Below are positions 58,733 to 64,000 of a DNA stretch of 64,000 nucleotides, piece after piece. The notes below the pieces were generated by a model that saw nothing but the letters and a program-made list of their open reading frames with translations, did no database searches and was not told the origin of the DNA. The stretch lies in contig CANKZR010000003.1 of the NCBI GenBank assembly GCA_947488625.1, positions 1 to 64,000 on the forward strand. The letters are read 5' to 3'. Every line of letters starts with the position of its first letter. Position 1 is the stretch's first letter. The translations under genes were made by a program, and so were the position numbers. This DNA is from an uncultured Sphingomonadaceae bacterium (GTDB lineage: Bacteria; Pseudomonadota; Alphaproteobacteria; Sphingomonadales; Sphingomonadaceae).

Positions 58733-60352
58733 CTACCTTTCCCCCGCCAGTTTTGGCCACATTTCGCGCAGCCTTATCTTGTCGACCTTGTCGAGATCGT
58801 TGCGAGGCAGCGGGGCATCTGTGAATACGAGACGGGTCGGCACCTTGTAGCGCGCCAGCCTTGTCTCGACATGCTCGATGATCGCGCCTTCATCCAGATC
58901 GTTCGCCCTTACGACCGCTACCAGCGCCTCACCCATACGTTCGTCAGGTATGCCAAAGGCTGCGCATTCGGATATTCCGGACATTTCGGAAAGCACCCGC
59001 TCGACCTCGGCACAGTAGATGTTTTCTCCGCCCGAGATCACCATGTCTTTCAGCCTGTCGACGATAAACAGATACCGCTCATCATCGAGGTAGCCGATAT
59101 CTCCGGTTCGAAACCAGCCGTCATCGTCCCGTGCGGCGACACCATTCCAGTACCGCGACGCAACCTGCGCGCCTCGAACCACGATCTCTCCAGCTTCACC
59201 GGCGGGCAGGTCGCGCCCGTCCGGCGCCACGATGCGCATTTCGACATTCGGCATGACCCTTCCGGCAGCGGACCGCTTGCGCAGAAAGTCTTCTCCAACC
59301 GCCATGGCAACGCTGCCCGCGGTCTCGGTAAGTCCGTATCCCGTGCCCATCACCGCATCGGGGCAGACCTCCCGGATCTGATCGAGGAGGTTGATCGGCA
59401 ACGCCTGTCCGCCGGTGCCGATATTGCGAAGGCTCGACAGATCGGTCTCGGCATCTTCCGCATGCTTGAGAATGTCCCACAGCATCGTCGGTACGGCAGA
59501 AAACATCGTCACTTTTTCGGCTGCGATCGTGCGCGCTGCTTCGGCTGCATCCCACCGCGGCAGGATAACCACCTTCGATCCCGCCACGAGAGGCGACAGG
59601 AATGACGCACCCAGACCCGAGATATGGAAAAGGGGGTAAACGAGGAGCACCGCCTGCTGCCCTGCGCCCGCCAGCAGTTGCTCTGCCGGAATGCCAAGCC
59701 GCTTGGCCATGTTGTGGATCACCATCAGCCCGGCCATCTGCAAGGTCATGATACCGGACACGATATTGATGTGGGATAGCACCGCGCCCTTCACCTTGCC
59801 GCTGGTGCCGGAGGTGAAAAGGATAGCCGCCGGGTCATCCGGAGACGGCGGGGCGGGGGGATCGAAGGACGCGCCTGCCGCCGGGAATTCGTCTGCATCG
59901 AGGATCCGGCCCTGAAAACCGCTGTCGCGCAGAAGCGAGACCCTTCGGCTATCGGCCAGCACGAGTACGCATTCGATATCATCGATCGCGCGAGCCAGTT
60001 CGCTACCCGAACTGCGGGAGTTCACCAGCACCGGTACGCCGCCTGCGCGCGTTACCGCCATGAAGGCGATGATCCATTCGATGCGGTTGCGCATGCAAAT
60101 GGCGACCCTTTCACCCGCCTCGATCTTGAGGACGTTGGCAAGGGCATCGCGGAGCGCAAAGCAATCGTTGAAGGAAAGCTGGCGCTCGCCTTCGATCAGA
60201 AAGGTCTTTTCTCCGTGTCTCCTGGCGCTTTCGATCAACTGGTCGAGGCTTTGCGGCGCATTTGCGAAATGCTGCGTTCCGTCGCGTTCGACAAGTTCGA
60301 AAGGGGAGCCGTGGGCGGTCAGGGCCTGGATGATGGGGTCGCTGATACTCAT
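58733..60352 (-). CDS. AMP-forming acyl-CoA ligase
   Basis: A 539-residue class I adenylate-forming enzyme: P-loop ILFTSGTSGKVKGAVLSH, GTGYGLTETAGSVAM, then the hinge-side WFRTGDIGYLDDERYLFIVDRLKDMVISGGENIYCAEVE and the catalytic lysine region PRNDLDKVDKIRL. It activates a carboxylic acid to a CoA thioester. Start at ATG 60352, four bases after the previous stop; a 14-codon upstream extension lies in the SDR gene. It is second to last of the minus-strand group 62746-57550. Confidence 0.92.
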   Translation of the reverse strand: MSISDPIIQALTAHGSPFELVERDGTQHFANAPQSLDQLIESARRHGEKTFLIEGERQLSFNDCFALRDALANVLKIEAGERVAICMRNRIEWIIAFMAVTRAGGVPVLVNSRSSGSELARAIDDIECVLVLADSRRVSLLRDSGFQGRILDADEFPAAGASFDPPAPPSPDDPAAILFTSGTSGKVKGAVLSHINIVSGIMTLQMAGLMVIHNMAKRLGIPAEQLLAGAGQQAVLLVYPLFHISGLGASFLSPLVAGSKVVILPRWDAAEAARTIAAEKVTMFSAVPTMLWDILKHAEDAETDLSSLRNIGTGGQALPINLLDQIREVCPDAVMGTGYGLTETAGSVAMAVGEDFLRKRSAAGRVMPNVEMRIVAPDGRDLPAGEAGEIVVRGAQVASRYWNGVAARDDDGWFRTGDIGYLDDERYLFIVDRLKDMVISGGENIYCAEVERVLSEMSGISECAAFGIPDERMGEALVAVVRANDLDEGAIIEHVETRLARYKVPTRLVFTDAPLPRNDLDKVDKIRLREMWPKLAGER

Positions 60353-60356
60353 GGCT

Positions 60357-61229
60357 TTAGTAGATCGCCGCTGGGTTCTTGGGCCGGGGCTCACCCAGCA
60401 TCTCGCGATGCGAAGGCCGATCCTGGCCGTTGTCCTTCACGCCAAGCTCTTTTGCGATCTCGGCTCCGATCAGGGTGCTTCCCGAAAGCTCCTCGCGGTT
60501 CGGCGCCTTGTCGATTGCATCGAATATGCGGGCAGTGAACTCCGGGTTCTCCGCCATGGCAATGAACTCCTTGTATTGTTCCGGGTTGGTCCTGCTGGCA
60601 ATCATCGATCGCTCGGTGACTTGCGGTCCGAGCCAGATGGACACCGCGATCACGCCCGACCCGCGCAGATCGTGCTCCATATCGTGCGCCAGCTTGTCCA
60701 ACCCTGCCTTTTGCGCACCATACGCCGGACCATGCATGTAGCAGCTGGCTCCGAAACTTGAGGTGAAGCCGATGAGCCCGCTACCCTGGCGGACCATGAT
60801 TTTCGCGGCATGCCAGCTTGCAACGTAGGCAGAACGCAGGCCGACATCGAGAATATCGACCGCGTCCAGATCCTTTTCCCAGAAGGGCTTCTTCTCGATC
60901 AGCTGGTGGTGAATGGCTGCAGCGTTGTTGACCAGCAGATCCAGCCTACCCTGTTCCTTTTCGATCTGGTCGAACAGATCTGCGACTTGCGCGTCGTCTG
61001 CATGATCGCAGATGACCCCGATGCCCTTGCCGCCAAGTTGCGTCACCTTGTCGGCCGTCTCCGACACTGTTCCGGGAAGGATCGATCCGTCCCACCCCTT
61101 TGCATCACCAGTCGTTTTCGACCGGCCCGTGACATAGACGGTGTATCCTAGCTCGCCCAGCCCCCGTGCGATACCGGCGCCGGCCCCGCGACTGGCGCCT
61201 GTGACCAGCGCTACCTTGTTGTCTTTCAT
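60357..61229 (-). CDS. Short-chain dehydrogenase/reductase (DHRS1-like)
   Basis: A 290-residue SDR with TGASRGAGAGIARGL, VICDHADDAQ, NNAAAIHHQL, GFTSSFGASCYMHGPAYGAQKAG with the YxxxK pair, and a C-terminal extension reminiscent of DHRS1. DHRS1 enzymes reduce steroids and other ketones. Its ATG overlaps the stop of the EthD gene by four bases. Substrate unknown. Confidence 0.9.
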   Translation of the reverse strand: MKDNKVALVTGASRGAGAGIARGLGELGYTVYVTGRSKTTGDAKGWDGSILPGTVSETADKVTQLGGKGIGVICDHADDAQVADLFDQIEKEQGRLDLLVNNAAAIHHQLIEKKPFWEKDLDAVDILDVGLRSAYVASWHAAKIMVRQGSGLIGFTSSFGASCYMHGPAYGAQKAGLDKLAHDMEHDLRGSGVIAVSIWLGPQVTERSMIASRTNPEQYKEFIAMAENPEFTARIFDAIDKAPNREELSGSTLIGAEIAKELGVKDNGQDRPSHREMLGEPRPKNPAAIY

Positions 61230-61975
61230 GATCTCTCCAATTTCCTGCCCGTTCGTGAATGATCGCCTGCCGTAACAAAGTCGAACTGGCTTGTCGGAAG
61301 GACATCTATCCGGGCAAAATCGATGAACGCGTTGCAGCTATCCGTCATGGCGGCAACGTTGGCCTCGAACCTGGCATTGTCGCCAACCGCGTCGAAGAAG
61401 ACGGCGGGGTCCGTCATCGCATCCAGCGGAAAGCATTCTTCCACGAATGCATCGTATTGCGGCGCGCCTTCGGTCAGCGGCATGACGATCAGGTTCTGGA
61501 TATATTCGAAGTTGGACTGCGTTTCGATCGCCACGCGCGTATGGTGGTCGTGCCAATGCGCGAGCGCCGAAGCTCTTGTCACATCGTCGCGAAAGGTAAT
61601 GAAGGAAGCCTGTGACCACCCGTCTGTTCGTGCGTCGCCAGATGGCGGATGATCGGTGTTGGGTATGATCGTCGACTCGCAAACCAGCCAGGCTGCGAAG
61701 CGGCTGGAATGTCGTGCGAGAGCGGCGTCGCATTTTGTACGAAAACGCGGATTGGCCGACGATAGCCAGAACTGGACTACGGCATCCTGTTGCGGTGCCT
61801 GCCACTGCTGCGCCAGGCCTTGCGCAGGTGCCACGGCGGCATCGCGCAGGTTTATCCTCACGCGGGTGGCTCCCGCCTCTTCCAGTTCAGCCGAAAGCGA
61901 AGACAGCAGGCGGTTGTTGAATGCTTCGGCGGTATCGTCGGGGTTGCGCCACAAGGCGCAGATGACTTTTTCCAT
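61226..61975 (-). CDS. EthD-domain protein
   Basis: A 249-residue protein with two EthD-like dimeric alpha/beta-barrel repeats: residues 1-95 (MEKVICALWRNPDDTAEAFNNRLL) and 110-220 (SQASFITFRDDVTRASALAHWHDHHTRVA). EthD proteins are accessory proteins in oxidative catabolism without a settled chemistry. It is coupled by an ATGA overlap to the downstream SDR and ten bases after the upstream SDR. Confidence 0.78.
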   Translation of the reverse strand: MEKVICALWRNPDDTAEAFNNRLLSSLSAELEEAGATRVRINLRDAAVAPAQGLAQQWQAPQQDAVVQFWLSSANPRFRTKCDAALARHSSRFAAWLVCESTIIPNTDHPPSGDARTDGWSQASFITFRDDVTRASALAHWHDHHTRVAIETQSNFEYIQNLIVMPLTEGAPQYDAFVEECFPLDAMTDPAVFFDAVGDNARFEANVAAMTDSCNAFIDFARIDVLPTSQFDFVTAGDHSRTGRKLERS

Positions 61976-61984
61976 TACCTGTCC

Positions 61985-62746
61985 TCAATCGAAATTGGCT
62001 TGTCCGCCATCGAGCGGAATGGTGGCGCCGGTCAGGTATTGCATGTCCTTTCCGCAAAGGGCGACCACGGCGCGGCCGATATCTTCTTCCAGCCGACCGA
62101 TCCTGCCCAGCGGAATGGTGCGGAAGAATGCTTCCGCCTCTTTGGGATTATGTTCGACCCATGCCTTCAATCCCGGCGATTCTGCATGGGGGGCAATGCT
62201 CAACACCCTGATGCCGTCGCTGCCCCATTCGGATGCGGATGCGCGGGTCAGCGCGCGGATGGCCTGTTTGACAGCGCCATAGGCTCCGTAGCCGGACATG
62301 TCCCAGCGCAGACCTGCTGACGAGGCAAGGTTGATGATCGTGCCGCCCCCGCGTGCGGCCATGTGCGGCTGGACCAGCTTCATGAGGCGAAATGTGGCCA
62401 ATGGTCCGGATTCGAAGCCAGCGCGGAATGCATCTTCGGTAACGTCCGCCAGCTTGCCCAACGGCACCTCCTGCGCATTGTTGACCAGGATATCGAGCCC
62501 GCCGAATTCCTTGACGGCCTGCTCGATAGCAGTCTCGCAATCTTCGGGAGACTTCACATCGCACTTGATGGCGATTGCGGTTCCACCACGCCCTTCAATG
62601 GCTTTCGCGGTTGCTTCGACCTTTTCCAGGGTTCGACCGGCAAGTGCCACCTTGGCTCCGGCTGCGGAAAGGGCCATGGCGATACCTTCACCCACGCCTT
62701 GCCCGGCGCCCGTGACGAAAGCCGACTTGCCTGACAGATCACTCAT
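61985..62746 (-). CDS. Short-chain dehydrogenase/reductase
   Basis: A 253-residue classical SDR: TGAGQGVGEGIAMAL, CDVKSPED, NNAQEVPLGK (the NNAG motif reads NNAQ), NLASSAGLRWDMSGYGAYGAVKQA with the Tyr-Lys pair, and the end GATIPLDGGQANFD. First gene of the minus-strand group that leads to the Rieske oxygenase. Divergent from the KstD-like gene over a 110-138-base promoter spacer, depending on which KstD start is used. Confidence 0.9.
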   Translation of the reverse strand: MSDLSGKSAFVTGAGQGVGEGIAMALSAAGAKVALAGRTLEKVEATAKAIEGRGGTAIAIKCDVKSPEDCETAIEQAVKEFGGLDILVNNAQEVPLGKLADVTEDAFRAGFESGPLATFRLMKLVQPHMAARGGGTIINLASSAGLRWDMSGYGAYGAVKQAIRALTRASASEWGSDGIRVLSIAPHAESPGLKAWVEHNPKEAEAFFRTIPLGRIGRLEEDIGRAVVALCGKDMQYLTGATIPLDGGQANFD

Positions 62747-62771
62747 ATCCGAATCCCATCTTTTCGTATTA

Positions 62772-62792
62772 TTTACGCCGCATAACTACGCA
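62772..62792. promoter_or_regulatory. Two TACGC words between SDR and KstD-like gene
   Basis: TTTACGC (62772-62778) and TACGCA (62787-62792) are direct repeats with a start-to-start spacing of about 13 bases, in the 138-base spacer between the divergent SDR and KstD-like genes. They fit the shared promoter word set. Confidence 0.4.
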
Positions 62793-62884
62793 TGCAGTTG
62801 ACAGTTTGGCAAGATAAGCTGCAAAACGCGTTGTCAATATCAAGGGAAGCAGCAGTTTTGTCCAATATTGAAAAGAGCGCGGAT

Positions 62885-64000
62885 ATGGATATCCAATCGA
62901 AATCGGATTGGGACAAGGTTGTTGACGTTCTGGTCGTGGGCTCTGGCGCAGGTGGGCTGGTTACCGCGCTGGCGGCTTCCCAGAACCATGCCGATGTCCT
63001 GATCATCGAGAAGGCTGAACGCTGGGGCGGCACCTCTGCTACTTCTGGCGGGGGTATCTGGATTCCGGGAAGCCACCTGGCAGCGCAGACAGGCTTCGAA
63101 GACGATCTGGACGATGCCTTCACCTATATCCGCGCGCTGTCTGCCGACAACGTGCCTGACGAGAATATCCGGGCTTACATCGATAACGCCGCGCCGATGC
63201 TTCGCTGGCTTACCGACAACACGGGTGTGCGCTACGCGCCGATGCCCTATCCCGATTACCATGCGGAGAATGAAGGCGGCTCTCCCACGGGGTTTCGCAC
63301 GCATCTGCCCCTAGATTTCGACGGACGCAAACTTGGCAAACATGCGCGAACGCAGAGGGTGTCTTCGCCGGCTGCAAACCTGTTCGGCTATCTCAACTGG
63401 TCATTCGAAGAGACGCACATACTCCTCCATCGGTCGAAAGGGTGGCTCACGGGATTGATGCGCAGCATGGCGCGCTATTGGTTTGACCTGCCGTTTCGTC
63501 TCACCTCGCGCAAGGATCGGCGTCTTACACTGGGCAATGCGCTTACCGGCGCGTTGCGAGAGGCGCTGGATCGCAGGTCCGTGCCGCTTTGGCTGAACTC
63601 GCCGATGTCCGACCTGGTCATGGATGGCAACAGGATTGCAGGTGCCGTTGTATCTCACGAGGGACGAACGATGCGCATCGGTGCCCGAAAGGGCGTCGTG
63701 CTGGCGGCAGGCGGGTTCGACAAGAACCAGGACATGCGCGATCGACATATGGAGCTTTATACGTCCTCCCAATTATCAGGGGGCGTAAGCAGCAATACGG
63801 GGGATTCCATCCGGGCAGGTTCGCGTGTCGGAGCGAAGACCATGAACCTCCAGTCGGCCTGGGCTGCTCCTGTCTTCCATGTTCCGGGAGAAGACCGTGG
63901 ACGGCTGTCCACAATTGAGCGCGCTCTGCCCGGCTGCATCATGGTGAACCAAAGCGGAGAGCGATATATGAACGAGGCGTCGTCCTACCATATCGCCGGC
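62885..64000 (+). CDS. KstD-like FAD-dependent dehydrogenase, partial (runs off window)
   Basis: The first 372 residues of a flavoprotein. The FAD loop VLVVGSGAGGLVTALAA (GSGAGG 19-24) is followed by IEKAERWGGTSATSGGGIWIPG, the standard start of 3-ketosteroid delta-1-dehydrogenases and relatives, and by a YPDYHAE segment near 122-128 likely to include an active-site tyrosine. GVVLAAGGFDKNQ and INQSGERYMNE-like MVNQSGERYMNE further on agree with that family. The C-terminus lies outside the window. ATG 62885 is used; an in-frame TTG at 62858 is possible. It would introduce a double bond in ring A of a ketosteroid-like substrate. Confidence 0.88.
   Translation, partial: MDIQSKSDWDKVVDVLVVGSGAGGLVTALAASQNHADVLIIEKAERWGGTSATSGGGIWIPGSHLAAQTGFEDDLDDAFTYIRALSADNVPDENIRAYIDNAAPMLRWLTDNTGVRYAPMPYPDYHAENEGGSPTGFRTHLPLDFDGRKLGKHARTQRVSSPAANLFGYLNWSFEETHILLHRSKGWLTGLMRSMARYWFDLPFRLTSRKDRRLTLGNALTGALREALDRRSVPLWLNSPMSDLVMDGNRIAGAVVSHEGRTMRIGARKGVVLAAGGFDKNQDMRDRHMELYTSSQLSGGVSSNTGDSIRAGSRVGAKTMNLQSAWAAPVFHVPGEDRGRLSTIERALPGCIMVNQSGERYMNEASSYHIAG

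Noticed and set aside
1-64000. CRISPR array, rRNA operon or insertion sequence
   Set aside because: No regularly spaced repeats, rRNA segments or transposase genes with terminal repeats were seen by eye on either strand.

Overview
The window looks like a high-GC alphaproteobacterium, most probably a sphingomonad of the Novosphingobium/Erythrobacter type. The reasons are a TonB-dependent receptor beside catabolic genes, a Trw/Ti-like conjugation module with AlpA, many short-chain dehydrogenases, MaoC proteins and acyl-CoA dehydrogenases, and tightly overlapping ATGA/GTGA/TGATG gene junctions. No rRNA, complete tRNA or CRISPR array was found. All assignments rest on reading protein motifs and gene order; no database search was possible.

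Region 1 (1-14110) is an integrated mobile and defence island. It carries a TIGR04141/DUF6119-like protein, a restriction-modification set (QxK nuclease, C5-cytosine methyltransferase, Vsr), an ArdC-type antirestriction protein, and a conjugation block ordered relaxase-coupling protein-small accessory protein that matches trwC-trwB-trwA, with a candidate oriT. Further on come an AlpA regulator, a nuclease-like hypothetical and a nucleotidyltransferase. A piece resembling the 3' end of a tRNA (T-arm to CCA, 14083-14109) probably marks an attachment site and the right edge. No integrase lies in the window, so the left edge is probably outside.

Region 2 (14531-25683) holds a glycosyltransferase group (a sucrose-phosphate-synthase-like GT-HAD fusion, a GT-B protein, a GT2 and a convergent GT4), a Crp/Fnr regulator overlapping a sulfotransferase, a GntA/YcgG-like haem N-hydroxylase overlapping a DUF1989 protein, a PRC-barrel membrane protein, a MaoC hydratase followed by a decayed CoA-ester lyase, and NADP-type glutamate dehydrogenase.

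Region 3 (25720-64000) is a large catabolic locus. Its centre is a ten-gene operon on the minus strand (47232 to 35911): AtuA-like, Coq4-like, alpha/beta hydrolase, acyl-CoA synthetase, acyl-CoA dehydrogenase, MaoC-DUF35, second acyl-CoA dehydrogenase, small MaoC, Ltp2-like thiolase and MFS transporter. The core FadE/ChsH2/FadE/ChsH1/Ltp2 set corresponds to the actinobacterial igr genes, which remove the last three carbons of a steroid side chain by dehydrogenation, hydration and retro-aldol cleavage. Around it are an OYE-type reductase, arylsulfatase, TonB receptor, Baeyer-Villiger monooxygenase, GMC oxidoreductase, a KshA-like Rieske oxygenase, a flavin reductase with a MarR-like tail, two CoA ligases/synthetases, several SDRs, a sulfotransferase, two AsnC/Lrp regulators and the first part of a KstD-like flavoprotein. 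Together they suggest uptake, desulfation and degradation of a steroid- or terpenoid-like compound, possibly sulfated. Most promoter regions of this locus contain TACGCA/TGCGTA-type words, often in dyads, suggesting one shared regulator.
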